A stretch of DNA of 64,000 nucleotides from Gammaproteobacteria bacterium (GCA_013373375.1 JABXHY010000005.1:1-64000), one strand, 5' to 3'. Positions 1 to 8,544 are shown, numbered from the stretch's first letter. Made by a program: numbers and translations. Notes: generated by a model not told the origin, from the sequence alone.

Positions 1-3000
1 ATTAACGTATCGTTCTGGCTTCCACCATTCAGAGAGTCGTTGCCTTCTCCTCCCGATAAATAATCATCTCCGTTATTTCCACTTATGGAATCATTACCGG
101 CGGTTCCTTCTAAATAATTATCAGAGCTAGTCCCAGAGATAGACTCTCCAGCGATTCCGTTCGATTTTTCCGCGAAGGTATATTCTTGCTGTATTGTTTC
201 AACCGAAGTATTTGAAGTTGCATCGGAACTCGCGTAACTAACGGTTCGGGTTAAACGAGACGCACCATCGTATTCGTATGCCGTAACAAAACCTTCTCCA
301 TCTTCAGTCGCGACAAGGCGACCTGAGGCGTCGTAAGTGTTTGAAGTTTTACGATCGTTAGCCGTCGCCTCAACTTCAAATTGAGAAACTTCGGCAGTAT
401 TAATTTGCGTTTGATTATTCGACTCAACGAAGAAATTTCCGCTGACTTGTTGGTTAAATCGCTCTGCAACTTCCTGTTGACTCAAAACTTTACTGTCGAC
501 AATGACGCCACCAAGCTCACCAATAAAGTTCATGTCCTGACCGTCAGGATAACCAGAACCCACGACCAAGTCTTTGTCTTGATGGTTAATGTTGTAGGTA
601 TAAGTCATGACCAATCGGTCATCTAAATAAAGAGCTGAGCCGTTATAAACTCCGTTTTGAAAGGTAAAGGTTGCTTTATGCCAATGGCCATCGTTTACGA
701 AACCAGCCTGATCAGCACGAAATCCGGTTTTCCAATCGTGGGTCACCAATCGGTTGTTGTAGAGGAAAATACCGTAAGCAAATTGCTTTATCACCAGTCC
801 ACGATAGCCCGAACCGGCATTATCGGTTTTGAACCAGACTTCTACTGTTCCAGAATTAAGTTGAACATTTGCGTCATTACCTAAACCAACATAATTACCG
901 ACAGCGCCATCAAAGTTTTTTGCCTGACCATCAGGAAATGGAATGACATCCGAATCAGAAATTGTTCCATTGATCGATCCAGCTACTTGCTGCCCCTCAA
1001 TTAAAGAGAAAGGAGAACTTGTGGTTACAAAATTAAATGAATTGTTCGATTCATCTGTAATCCAACCTGAAGTATCGACTTTAGTTGCTCGTTGAATCTG
1101 CTCTATTAGCTGACTATTTTTGTCATAAGCAAATTCGGTTACTTGACCTGTTTCGCTAAAGGATCGTATGACTCGATTAAGATCATCGTATTGCGTGTAA
1201 CGACGAGCTCCAGACGCATCTTGCACTGCAGTCTGACGACCTTTATCATCATAAAAATAAAGTGTTTTACCAAGGTTGGTAACATTATCACTTGCTGTGG
1301 TTTGACTACTAAGTAATTGTCCGAGTGTATTGAATACTCGCTCAACCGTAACACCATTAATCGATTCGACTAACACGGATCGGTTAGCGTCATCGTAAGT
1401 GGTGGAGGTAATTTTATTGTCAGGCCTTGTCGTCGTAATTAATCGGCCAAGACCATCGTAGGCGTAACTGGATTCAATGGTTTTTTCGGATGAAATTTCA
1501 ATTCCTGAAGCATCAACTTCGGCCGCTCGTTCGACACTGACCGATTTTAGTAACTCTCCGCTTGCGTTATAAACGTATCGGCTTTCGGTTTGCGAACTGA
1601 CAATACCAATACCTTCGGTGTCGACTGATCGGAATACTTTTGTGGATTCTAACTGACCTCGAAAATCGTATTTGTTTTCCGTAAGAATTTGTTGAGTTTG
1701 ATCAAGAGTTGCCACCCAGGTCATCAAGTCAGATTCTAATGGCAAAGTGTCTGGACTCAATGCAGAAGTATCATATTTATCGGCTTTGTAGACGCGAGTT
1801 TGTTCAAGTAGTCCATCATCAGAATAGACAAATTGACTCACTCGACCTTCGGCACTGATAGTGAAAGTTAAGTGACCTTCATTATCGTAAACCATATACG
1901 ATGTTCGACCTTCGGAGGCCGTTTGCTCACCGTCACCATCTGGATCAGCAACAAGATATATCGTTTCAGCTACCAAACGATTTTCTGTGTTGTATTTGTA
2001 TTCTTTTGTATTACCTAACGCGTCACGTTCAAGAATTAAATTGCCTTGAGAGTCATAGTCAAAAAATGTTTGATTACCCTCTGCATCGGTAACATATTTA
2101 ACGCGTTCAGAACCGGCCCAATATTCGTACTCAGTTTCATAACGCACGCCTTTTACTGCGGGTGAAAGAACGCGAGTAATATTATTGTTATTATCGAAAA
2201 AGATACTGGTGGTTCGTCCAGCCTGATCGATAATATTGGTTGATCCTGAGCTATAAACGAAAAGTTGTGAATAACCTTCGGCGTTTGTGATCGACTCAAC
2301 CTTTCCATCGTCGTAGTAAGTAAAACTTAATTGTGTACCATTTGTCTCGCTGATCGATTCGATTAAATTGGTGTCGCCTTTATAGGTGTAACTGGTAGTA
2401 TAAACATTATCGGTATCCGCTGGATCCTCAGGTGTTAAATCTATAGACACTTGGCTTAATCGATCCGCATCATCATAAGAGTAACTGATGGTTTGCTGAG
2501 TAATCTGATTCGCCGTGTTTTCAGGATCGCGAGTGACCGTGCTTATGGATTCAAGCAGTTGGCCGGAGTAATTAAATAAAATCGACTCGTCACCTTTGAT
2601 GATACTGCTGAGTAGATTGGTATTTGCATCGAAGTTGAATTGCGTAATGTTGCCATCGATATCAACCGCCTGATTTAACCGACCTTGTGCATCATAAACT
2701 TCAGTAATTTGAGTATTGCCATCAGTCCATTTAAAAGAACCATCCGCTTCGACATTTATAATGTCAGTTGCACCTGAGCCGCTGTTGTATTCGTATTGAC
2801 CAGAAGCTTCATTGAAATCAAAGGTTTGTTGACTGCCATCTCGCGCAGTGCGAACCACTTGGCTGCCTGCTTCGCCTAAATTTCCAACTACTTCAAGTTT
2901 GCGATAGCCACCAAACATCCAGTTGTCATTGTTATCGCCATCGTATTGGCCGAAACTGTTATAGGTACGCAAGGCTTGCGCATTAAGTCCCATACCAATA

Positions 3001-3167
3001 AGGATTTCATCTCGATTTTGTACCACAAGATTCCCGGTTGCGGCATTAACCCAGCTCGACTCACCGGTTTTACCAAACCCAGCCTGACCGATCTGGCCAG
3101 CGCCTCCAAGTGTGTTCAAAGATGAATCAATCAAACCTAAAGTTTGTGAAGTGATGATGGCGGTCAT
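1..3167 (-). CDS. Giant YD-repeat (Rhs-like) protein with LamG-like and RTX repeats, N-terminal part, runs off the left edge
   Basis: The minus strand is open from an ATG at 3167 to base 3 (about 1055 codons) without a stop. AGGGA lies about 7 bases upstream of the ATG, and an in-frame TAA precedes it, so the start is well supported. From about residue 100 to 690 the translation is a chain of YD/Rhs repeats of the type YDxxGRLxxxxD, Y.Y...G.L and FDxxNNITRV. Residues about 720-905 look like a LamG/concanavalin-like sandwich (VEVWFKT, GYRGLVIK, HWHKATFTF). YD repeats then resume, and the last ~45 visible residues are RTX-type calcium-binding nonapeptides (GGEGNDSLN, GNNGDDYLSG). No signal peptide is visible at the N-terminus. 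RTX repeats usually mark type I secreted proteins, so this is probably a large exported adhesin or polymorphic toxin. The C-terminus, where a toxin would sit, is outside the window. Confidence 0.85.
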   Translation of the reverse strand, partial: MTAIITSQTLGLIDSSLNTLGGAGQIGQAGFGKTGESSWVNAATGNLVVQNRDEILIGMGLNAQALRTYNSFGQYDGDNNDNWMFGGYRKLEVVGNLGEAGSQVVRTARDGSQQTFDFNEASGQYEYNSGSGATDIINVEADGSFKWTDGNTQITEVYDAQGRLNQAVDIDGNITQFNFDANTNLLSSIIKGDESILFNYSGQLLESISTVTRDPENTANQITQQTISYSYDDADRLSQVSIDLTPEDPADTDNVYTTSYTYKGDTNLIESISETNGTQLSFTYYDDGKVESITNAEGYSQLFVYSSGSTNIIDQAGRTTSIFFDNNNNITRVLSPAVKGVRYETEYEYWAGSERVKYVTDAEGNQTFFDYDSQGNLILERDALGNTKEYKYNTENRLVAETIYLVADPDGDGEQTASEGRTSYMVYDNEGHLTFTISAEGRVSQFVYSDDGLLEQTRVYKADKYDTSALSPDTLPLESDLMTWVATLDQTQQILTENKYDFRGQLESTKVFRSVDTEGIGIVSSQTESRYVYNASGELLKSVSVERAAEVDASGIEISSEKTIESSYAYDGLGRLITTTRPDNKITSTTYDDANRSVLVESINGVTVERVFNTLGQLLSSQTTASDNVTNLGKTLYFYDDKGRQTAVQDASGARRYTQYDDLNRVIRSFSETGQVTEFAYDKNSQLIEQIQRATKVDTSGWITDESNNSFNFVTTSSPFSLIEGQQVAGSINGTISDSDVIPFPDGQAKNFDGAVGNYVGLGNDANVQLNSGTVEVWFKTDNAGSGYRGLVIKQFAYGIFLYNNRLVTHDWKTGFRADQAGFVNDGHWHKATFTFQNGVYNGSALYLDDRLVMTYTYNINHQDKDLVVGSGYPDGQDMNFIGELGGVIVDSKVLSQQEVAERFNQQVSGNFFVESNNQTQINTAEVSQFEVEATANDRKTSNTYDASGRLVATEDGEGFVTAYEYDGASRLTRTVSYASSDATSNTSVETIQQEYTFAEKSNGIAGESISGTSSDNYLEGTAGNDSISGNNGDDYLSGGEGNDSLNGGSQNDTL

Positions 3168-3269
3168 TACAAATTCCCTAAAAAATTATTACTACTCAAG
3201 TTCCACTATTAATAGTCCAGCGATTTCGCGATTTGTTTAGTGCTATTTCTCATTATTTATTGGTAATAT

Positions 3270-3282
3270 TTCACATAATGAG
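3270..3282 (+). repeat. 13-base direct repeat, copy 1 (TTCACATAATGAG)
   Basis: Identical to 3566-3578, 296 bases apart. The inverse of its right half (CTCATTAT) lies at 3249-3256, so this copy also forms an imperfect inverted repeat. Function unknown; it may be part of a regulatory site. Confidence 0.4.
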
Positions 3283-3474
3283 ATTTTCACGAATTCAGCC
3301 TAGAAGTTAGCCACTCTCAGTGTCAGGTTATCCTTACTGGGGTATCACAAAGGTGCTCAACTGGACTGGATTTCATTCCTTGTTAAAGACTCAATTCCAT
3401 TGTGGAATAGCTATATTGCTGAGAAATATCTCAATATGTTAACTAGAACCCTCTAATTTAAGAACAAATAACGA

Positions 3475-3488
3475 TGTGAATTTTCACG
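3475..3488. promoter_or_regulatory. Palindromic site TGTGA-N4-TCACG
   Basis: A nearly perfect dyad (TGTGA ATTT TCACG) with the same arms and the same 4-base spacer as the site at 3558-3571. The spacer is 4 bases, not the 6 expected for a CRP site. Likely a dimeric regulator site between the divergent YD-repeat and TPR genes; the regulator is unknown. Confidence 0.35.
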
Positions 3489-3557
3489 GTGAGCAATCAA
3501 CCGATCATGTAAATAATTAAACTGTTTTCAACTCGCTAAAATTATGGCGTTTTCGAT

Positions 3558-3571
3558 TGTGATTATTCACA
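3558..3571. promoter_or_regulatory. Palindromic site TGTGA-N4-TCACA
   Basis: A perfect dyad, TGTGA TTAT TCACA, 83 bases from the related site at 3475-3488 and about 105 bases upstream of the TPR gene. It overlaps the second copy of the 13-base direct repeat. A half-conserved third version sits at 3262-3275. Confidence 0.4.
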
Positions 3572-3578
3572 TAATGAG
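3566..3578 (+). repeat. 13-base direct repeat, copy 2 (TTCACATAATGAG)
   Basis: Exact copy of 3270-3282. It includes the right arm of the palindrome at 3558-3571. Confidence 0.4.
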
Positions 3579-3613
3579 GTGAGTAGGCTTTTATAGAGAT
3601 GGTTCAGAGTTGT

Positions 3614-3642
3614 TTGCCGGTATGCTTAACTTTAAATATAGG
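3614..3642 (+). promoter_or_regulatory. Weak promoter candidate for the TPR gene
   Basis: TTGCCG (3614-3619) and TATAGG (3637-3642) are 17 bases apart, upstream of the TPR gene start at 3676. Both hexamers deviate from consensus, so this is only a candidate. Confidence 0.25.
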
Positions 3643-3675
3643 TTAAAATATAGCCTTTTGTAATTCGGGATAATA

Positions 3676-4224
3676 ATGAGTATGAAACTGGACTCAGACG
3701 AACTTTTACACCTAGCGATTCACGCTTCAAATCAAGATCGACACGACGATGCCATTCGTATGTTGAAAGAAGCTGTGGAGCAAGATCCAAACAACGCTTT
3801 CAATCATTACATGTTGGCAGCTGAGTATGCGACTGTTGGCTTATACGATCGCGCTCTTGGGGAGTTTAAAACTACTGTTGAGCAAATGCCGGATTTAAAA
3901 CCAGCTCGTATCCAATACGCCCTTCTCCTAATTGCAACAAACCAGAATGATGAGGCTCTGCCGACTTTAAAGCCATTACAAGATACTGAAACTCCAGACT
4001 GCTACACTCATTTTAGTAATGGTCTTGTCGCATTAATCGATGAAGATCTAGAAAAAGCAAAACAAGACATTCAAAATGGCATTAACGAAAATAACGATAA
4101 TTTGCCGCTCAATAACGATTTCGAAAAAATCATTGTTGAGATAGACAGTCGATTAGATGAAAAGCCTGAAGACGAAAATGTTAATCAAAATAGCTTCTTT
4201 TTGTCTTCTTACCAAAACCAGTAA
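3676..4224 (+). CDS. Tetratricopeptide-repeat protein
   Basis: A 182-residue soluble protein with no signal peptide or membrane segment. Residues about 8-110 form three TPR units (for example LAIHASNQDRHDDAIRMLKE and YMLAAEYATVGLYDRALGEF), followed by a more degenerate helical part and an acidic tail rich in E, D and N. TPR proteins of this size are often chaperones or scaffolds, but no partner can be named from sequence. The next gene starts 3 bases after the stop, so the two are almost surely co-transcribed. Its position across a shared regulatory region from the YD-repeat gene makes a role as chaperone or accessory of that protein possible, which is inference only. Confidence 0.8.
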   Translation: MSMKLDSDELLHLAIHASNQDRHDDAIRMLKEAVEQDPNNAFNHYMLAAEYATVGLYDRALGEFKTTVEQMPDLKPARIQYALLLIATNQNDEALPTLKPLQDTETPDCYTHFSNGLVALIDEDLEKAKQDIQNGINENNDNLPLNNDFEKIIVEIDSRLDEKPEDENVNQNSFFLSSYQNQ

Positions 4225-4227
4225 ATT

Positions 4228-4581
4228 ATGACTCGGATAACCCAGACATCCTCCATTTCAAAAGTTTTGGAAGCGATCACCGCGGATAAAAAGGGCAAAG
4301 GTTCTGAAAGAAAATCGACTGAATCAAGTAAAGGAAAAGATCCAGTCGAAAATCTTAAGCGGGATATTGTCAATTCCATTAGCAAGATCAGTGACCAACC
4401 AGATGCCTATCAATTAAAGAAGAAATTATTGATTCATAAAATCATTGCTCATGAGTTTGGTGACTTAATAAATAACTCCGCACAGTTTTCTTATATAACC
4501 GCTACTGTCGAGCGCTCTATTGAGCAAGATGAGAAACTGTCTGCACTGATAGAAAAGTATTTGAATAAACTGGAAGGCTAA
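4228..4581 (+). CDS. Hypothetical small helical protein, paired with the TPR protein
   Basis: A 117-residue protein that I do not recognise. The first ~45 residues are polar and rich in K, S and T (likely disordered). The remainder is predicted helical (LKRDIVNSISKI, YQLKKKLLIHKIIAHEFG, TATVERSIEQDEKLSALIEKYL) with no membrane segment, cysteine or catalytic motif. It follows the TPR gene by 3 bases, which argues for translational coupling and a shared function, for example TPR chaperone plus client or a two-part scaffold. Confidence 0.65.
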   Translation: MTRITQTSSISKVLEAITADKKGKGSERKSTESSKGKDPVENLKRDIVNSISKISDQPDAYQLKKKLLIHKIIAHEFGDLINNSAQFSYITATVERSIEQDEKLSALIEKYLNKLEG

Positions 4582-4632
4582 GGCTTTTTAAAAAATTAAT
4601 GTCTTCGAACATTTTATTTTTTCAAACTCAAT

Positions 4633-4674
4633 AAAGCTCAGCAAGAATCAAAATCGTAATCCATACTGAGCTTT
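4633..4674. terminator. Long-loop inverted repeat between convergent genes
   Basis: AAAGCTCAG (4633-4641) and CTGAGCTTT (4666-4674) form a 9-base-pair stem with a 24-base loop. It lies between the plus-strand pair ending at 4581 and the minus-strand gene ending at 4700. The long loop and weak T-tracts make it a doubtful but possible bidirectional terminator. Confidence 0.3.
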
Positions 4675-4699
4675 GGTTTGAAATAAGCGTCATATCATT

Positions 4700-5236
4700 T
4701 TACGACCATATTTCACGAATCGAAGTCACCTTTCCATTTCCTCTTTTTTGTTTCACAAGAAATTTTCGTTCATTATAGCGTCCTTGATTAACAATCAATG
4801 TGTACTTCAATTTATTTTTCTTCAGCTTGACATCAGTGGCTGCAACAATTCGAGCATTGTAAAGATTATAGGTTCGTTTAACCTCATCTATTGCGCTATA
4901 AACTTTTTGAATTGGAAAGCCAGTTCGCCTAATTTCTGATAAGTTACCGTACTTATAATAATGTGAATTACCTTTACCAACTTTACGACAATCTCCACCA
5001 CCAAGTTCTATTAGTCGCTTTTCGCTTCTGTCAAATTTCCCATGAAGCTTTTTGCCCCAAGCATTAAAACACTTGAACTTATTTTTGTTCCGACCATGAT
5101 GAGCCGCAGTATAAAAATCACCATTATAGTCAGAAGCGCTCCAACTAGATTGCTGCGTTACAGAGTGACGCTTTTCATCTGCAGCTGCAATTCCTAAAGA
5201 AAGTGATAAACAAGCTAATGCAATTAAAGTTCTCAT
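4700..5236 (-). CDS. Hypothetical secreted, strongly basic protein
   Basis: About 178 residues. The ATG at 5236 is preferred over the in-frame TTG two codons earlier because AAGGTG lies 7 bases upstream of the ATG. The N-terminus is a clear Sec signal peptide (MRTLIALACLSLSLGIAAADE, cleavage probably after AAA). The mature part is rich in K, R, N, G and Y and has two cysteines (KCFNAW, GGDCRK) that could form one disulfide. I do not recognise the family. The start of the mature chain (SVTQQSSWSASDYNGDFYTA) and the basic, aromatic composition suggest an extracellular or periplasmic binding protein. It is a single gene flanked by spacers on both sides. Confidence 0.65.
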   Translation of the reverse strand: MRTLIALACLSLSLGIAAADEKRHSVTQQSSWSASDYNGDFYTAAHHGRNKNKFKCFNAWGKKLHGKFDRSEKRLIELGGGDCRKVGKGNSHYYKYGNLSEIRRTGFPIQKVYSAIDEVKRTYNLYNARIVAATDVKLKKNKLKYTLIVNQGRYNERKFLVKQKRGNGKVTSIREIWS

Positions 5237-5395
5237 AATCAAACACCTTTTTGTGTGGGTTCGACTTCATTATGGCAACTTCGACTGAACTGAAAATGAA
5301 TAATATAAATACGAAAAGGTTAATAATAACGCTTGAAACTTATGCATATTAAGTTTGAGTTAAGATTTATGAAGATAACAAACTTTTCAAAATAA

Positions 5396-6208
5396 CTATG
5401 TAGCTTTAATACTGGTTCGTTTCTGCGTTTTCAAATTTAAAGCGGTTAAACGGTTCCCCCAAACAGCACCAGTATCAAGTGCTTGAAATCGCGAGTTTGC
5501 TAATCCACCATTCAAGGCAGCCCAATGGCCAAAAATAATTTGTGTTGAAGATTTAAGTTTTAGAGGTAACTTGTACCAAGGTTGCAGTGGTTTATACGCT
5601 CTATGAGGGGCACACTTTTGCTTCATTTCCAGTCGACCATCCGGATAGCAAAATCTCATTCGAGTAAACGCATTCGTGATGTATCTGAGTCTTTCGTGTC
5701 CCGTTAAATTATTGTTCCATTGGTCTGGCATATTACCGTACATCGATTGAAAAAAAGCTTTTCGTCGACTCTTGGATTTTAAGACTTGTTCAACTTCTTG
5801 TGATAGTTGCAGTGTTTGTTTTAATGACCATTTGGGCGAAACGCCCGCATGAACCATCAAAATATTTCGGCGAGAGCTGTAATGAGCAAGAGGTTGATGA
5901 AACAGCCACTCTAACAATTCTTCTGAATCTGGAGCTTCCAGCACATCGTGAAAGTTATCTTTTGCGCCAATCGTTTTTGCACCTGAAGCGACTGCCAATA
6001 AATGAAGATCGTGATTCCCTAGAACAATTTTCACTCTTTGTCGGTGTTCATAAAGATAACGCAAAGTGTTTAAAGACTGTGGCCCTCTATTCACCAGATC
6101 ACCGCAGACCCAAAGTTTGTCATTCGCCCAATCAAACTTGAGCTTGGTGAGTAGTTCAACCAAGGATCCAAAACAACCTTGTATATCACCTACTGCGTAG
6201 GTCGCCAT
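5396..6208 (-). CDS. apaH: Symmetrical bis(5'-nucleosyl)-tetraphosphatase ApaH
   Basis: Hydrolyses diadenosine tetraphosphate to two ADP and also removes Np4-type caps from RNA 5' ends; cytoplasmic. The 270 residues match the family length. The metallophosphatase signature is intact: GDIQG (residues 7-11), GDLVNRGP (~36-43) and GNHDLH (~64-69), plus the later histidine motifs VHAG and FGHWAA. The start codon overlaps the apaG stop by one base (TAATG), so the pair is translationally coupled, as in most Gammaproteobacteria. ksgA, the usual upstream neighbour, is not here. Confidence 0.96.
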   Translation of the reverse strand: MATYAVGDIQGCFGSLVELLTKLKFDWANDKLWVCGDLVNRGPQSLNTLRYLYEHRQRVKIVLGNHDLHLLAVASGAKTIGAKDNFHDVLEAPDSEELLEWLFHQPLAHYSSRRNILMVHAGVSPKWSLKQTLQLSQEVEQVLKSKSRRKAFFQSMYGNMPDQWNNNLTGHERLRYITNAFTRMRFCYPDGRLEMKQKCAPHRAYKPLQPWYKLPLKLKSSTQIIFGHWAALNGGLANSRFQALDTGAVWGNRLTALNLKTQKRTSIKAT

Positions 6209-6594
6209 TAATTAAGTATTCCTGGCTTTGCTAGACTGAATAGAGGAATGCGAGCGTTTATTGTGTCTCCAGTGTCGGTTACCATTTCGTAGCTTCCGTG
6301 CATACTACCAAGAGGTGTTTTCAAAATTGCACCTGAGGTGTACTGATAGCTTTCACCTGAATCGATATAAGGTTGCTCACCAATGACACCATCACCTTTC
6401 ACTTCTTGCTCTTTACCATTCGCATCGGTAATGATCCAATGGCGTCTCATTAATTGAGCACCAACAATACTATTGTTTTTAATAAACACCGTATAAGCAA
6501 ACACAAATTGCTCTTCTTCCGGTTTTGACTGGTCTTCCAGATAGCGGCAGTCAACATCAATCTCGAAATTTAATTCATTACCTGAAGTGCTCAA
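6208..6594 (-). CDS. apaG: ApaG, Co2+/Mg2+ efflux-associated protein
   Basis: A 128-residue beta-sandwich protein of the ApaG/DUF525 family. Typical family segments are present: YTVFIKNNS, AQLMRRHWIITDANG, VKGDGVIGEQP, YTSGAILKTPLGSMHGSY. ApaG is linked genetically to Co2+ resistance and Mg2+ efflux, but its molecular role is unclear. It is the first gene of the apaG-apaH pair and is divergent from the SDR gene. Confidence 0.95.
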   Translation of the reverse strand: MSTSGNELNFEIDVDCRYLEDQSKPEEEQFVFAYTVFIKNNSIVGAQLMRRHWIITDANGKEQEVKGDGVIGEQPYIDSGESYQYTSGAILKTPLGSMHGSYEMVTDTGDTINARIPLFSLAKPGILN

Positions 6595-6686
6595 GGTTAC
6601 AACTCCGTTAAAAACACGTACAATTTTATCATTATTATTGTGAATAATTATTGCCCTTCAGGCAACCGCATAAGAGCAACAAAACT

Positions 6687-7457
6687 ATGACAAGCACGAT
6701 ATTAATCACTGGAGCAAGCTCAGGATTCGGAGAAGCCTGTGCTCACCACTTTGCCGCGACTGGTGCGAAACTTATTCTTTGCGCTCGTCGAGCATTAAGA
6801 CTGACCGAACTAGCAAACAAGCTTTCTGCGCAAACCGATGTGCTCTGTGAAACAGTTGATGTTCGTGATCGAGACGCGGTATTTAAATTTGTCTCAGAAT
6901 TACCGACAGAATGGCAGTCGATCGACGTTTTAGTCAATAATGCGGGGCTCGCACTTGGCCTGGAGCCAGCACAAGCTGCATCACTTGATGATTGGGATAC
7001 TATGATCGACACCAATATCAAGGGATTAAACTACATGACCCGTGCCGTATTGCCGCTTATGATAGAGAAGAATAAGGGCCACATTATCAATATTGGTTCA
7101 ATTGCAGGTAGTTACGCCTATCCCGGAGGTAATGCCTACGGTGGAACCAAAGCATACGTAAAACAATTTAGTCGAAATTTACGAGCTGACTTATTAGGCA
7201 AACCAATTAGGGTGACGAATATTGAGCCAGGACTTGCAGAAACAGAATTTTCTGTGGTGAGATTTCATGGTGATCTGGAAAAGGCTAAATCGGTTTATTC
7301 TGGCACGCACCCGTTGTTTGCCGATGATATTGCTAGAACAGTGGTTTGGGCTTCTCAGCAGCCAGCGCATGTCAACATTAATAGCATCGAAGTGATGCCA
7401 ACCTGCCAGGCGTGGGGACCACTTGGTGTTGCCAAAGAGACCCAAGAAAATAAATAA
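6687..7457 (+). CDS. Short-chain dehydrogenase, YdfG-like
   Basis: 256 residues from the ATG at 6687; an in-frame TTG at 6651 adds 12 residues that do not align with the family. The Rossmann motif TGASSGFG is at residues 8-15, NNAG follows in beta-4, and the catalytic Ser (GSIAGS) and Y-x3-K (Tyr ~151, Lys ~155, YGGTK) are intact. The overall pattern, including the end EVMPTCQAWGPL, resembles YdfG, the NADP+-dependent 3-hydroxy acid / L-allo-threonine dehydrogenase. The exact substrate is not certain. It is divergent from apaG and is followed 51 bases later by a MAPEG gene. Confidence 0.88.
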   Translation: MTSTILITGASSGFGEACAHHFAATGAKLILCARRALRLTELANKLSAQTDVLCETVDVRDRDAVFKFVSELPTEWQSIDVLVNNAGLALGLEPAQAASLDDWDTMIDTNIKGLNYMTRAVLPLMIEKNKGHIINIGSIAGSYAYPGGNAYGGTKAYVKQFSRNLRADLLGKPIRVTNIEPGLAETEFSVVRFHGDLEKAKSVYSGTHPLFADDIARTVVWASQQPAHVNINSIEVMPTCQAWGPLGVAKETQENK

Positions 7458-7508
7458 GGTTTTATTGTTTATTTATGCAATAACCGATTTCAACATTAAG
7501 GAAATCTA

Positions 7509-7940
7509 ATGCAAGACTTACTATTAATCCCCATATTAGCGAATATATTACTGACATTTGTTGTGCAGCAGGTAATGTACCAAAAACGAAAAAAATCGGT
7601 CATCGCGAATAAAGTAAAAGTAAGAGATATAGCAAATAATGACGATCTGGAAAGACTACTACCCGACGCGCGTCCTGCTTCTAATAATTTTAAAAATCAA
7701 TTTGAATTACCCGTCATTTTTTATGCACTAGTAGCATTCAGTATGATCCTCAACTTAGCAACCTGGACTGACCTTGTATTGGCCAGTTTGTTTGTCGTAA
7801 CTCGAATGGCTCATGCGTATATTCATTGCACTTCAAATCGAGTGAAGTTTCGCTTTTTGTTTTATGTGTGTGGAACCTTTATCCTGTACGCAATGTTGGC
7901 CCACCTAGCCTATCGTTGGGCACTCAATTTAATCTACTAA
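7509..7940 (+). CDS. MAPEG family membrane protein
   Basis: 143 residues with about four membrane helices (residues ~3-22, 67-90, 92-108, 116-138). The signature NQFELPVIFYAL lies at ~60-71, and RMAHAYIHCTSN follows, as in bacterial MAPEG proteins (membrane-associated eicosanoid/glutathione metabolism superfamily). Bacterial members are often of unknown substrate, and no glutathione-transferase activity can be claimed. It lies between an SDR gene and slyD on the same strand. Confidence 0.8.
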   Translation: MQDLLLIPILANILLTFVVQQVMYQKRKKSVIANKVKVRDIANNDDLERLLPDARPASNNFKNQFELPVIFYALVAFSMILNLATWTDLVLASLFVVTRMAHAYIHCTSNRVKFRFLFYVCGTFILYAMLAHLAYRWALNLIY

Positions 7941-7965
7941 TTCAAATTAGGACTACCAAATACTA

Positions 7966-8448
7966 ATGAAAATTTCGAAAAACACAGTGGTAACACTCGA
8001 ATACACTTTGAAAGATCAGAACGGTGAAGTATGGGAAACTTCTCAAGGTGATGAGCCATGGGTTTATTTACATGGCCATGGAGGAATAATTCCAGGCCTT
8101 GAGCCAGAACTCATTGGCAAACAGGCGGGTGATAAATTTTCTAAAACCCTTGAGCCAGAGCAAGCTTACGGTCCTTACGAGCCTGATCTCGCTAATTCAG
8201 TACCACGAAGTGCATTCGTTGATATTGATAATCTTGCGGAAGGACTCAGACTTTCTGCTCAAGCTGAAGATGGATCGACGCACACAGTTACCGTTACCAA
8301 GGTGACAGAAGATACCGTTACTGTTGACGCAAACCACCCAATGGCAGGTCAGTCTGTTGTGGTTGATGTAGAAGTGAAAGATGTTCGACCGGCAACACCA
8401 GAAGAGCTATCTCACGGCCACGCTCATGCGAGTGGAAGCTGCCATTAA
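7966..8448 (+). CDS. slyD: FKBP-type peptidyl-prolyl isomerase, SlyD-like
   Basis: 160 residues. It has the split FKBP fold with an inserted IF chaperone domain: YTLKDQNGEVW, YLHGHGGIIPGLEPELIGKQAGD, AYGPYEPDLANSVPR, then HPMAGQSVVVDVEVKDV. It catalyses prolyl cis-trans isomerisation and acts as a folding chaperone. The C-terminus is short and His/Cys containing (HGHAHASGSCH), a reduced version of the metal-binding tail of E. coli SlyD, so nickel binding may be weaker here. A strong hairpin lies downstream. Confidence 0.93.
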   Translation: MKISKNTVVTLEYTLKDQNGEVWETSQGDEPWVYLHGHGGIIPGLEPELIGKQAGDKFSKTLEPEQAYGPYEPDLANSVPRSAFVDIDNLAEGLRLSAQAEDGSTHTVTVTKVTEDTVTVDANHPMAGQSVVVDVEVKDVRPATPEELSHGHAHASGSCH

Positions 8449-8544
8449 AAATAGATTAGTTTAATCACAGAGTGCATTTAAAAAGTAGAAAACACTTTTT
8501 TGCGCAGACAAAATTTGGTAGCTGTCTTTAAATTTTTCGAATCG

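Larger units (their letters stand above)
3168..3675. other. 508-base non-coding stretch between divergent genes
   Basis: No open frame with a plausible start or family match is seen here. The stretch separates the minus-strand YD-repeat gene from the plus-strand TPR gene, so promoters for both must lie in it. It contains two TGTGA-N4-TCAC(A/G) palindromes, a 13-base direct repeat and a weak promoter-like pair near the TPR gene, each listed separately. Confidence 0.6.

Noticed and set aside
3475-3571. CRP sites
   Set aside because: The arms look like CRP half-sites, but the spacer is 4 bases instead of 6, so CRP binding is not supported.
6651-6686. Extended N-terminus of the SDR from a TTG
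   Set aside because: The added residues (MPFRQPHKSNKT) do not fit the family; the ATG at 6687 starts the Rossmann motif properly.
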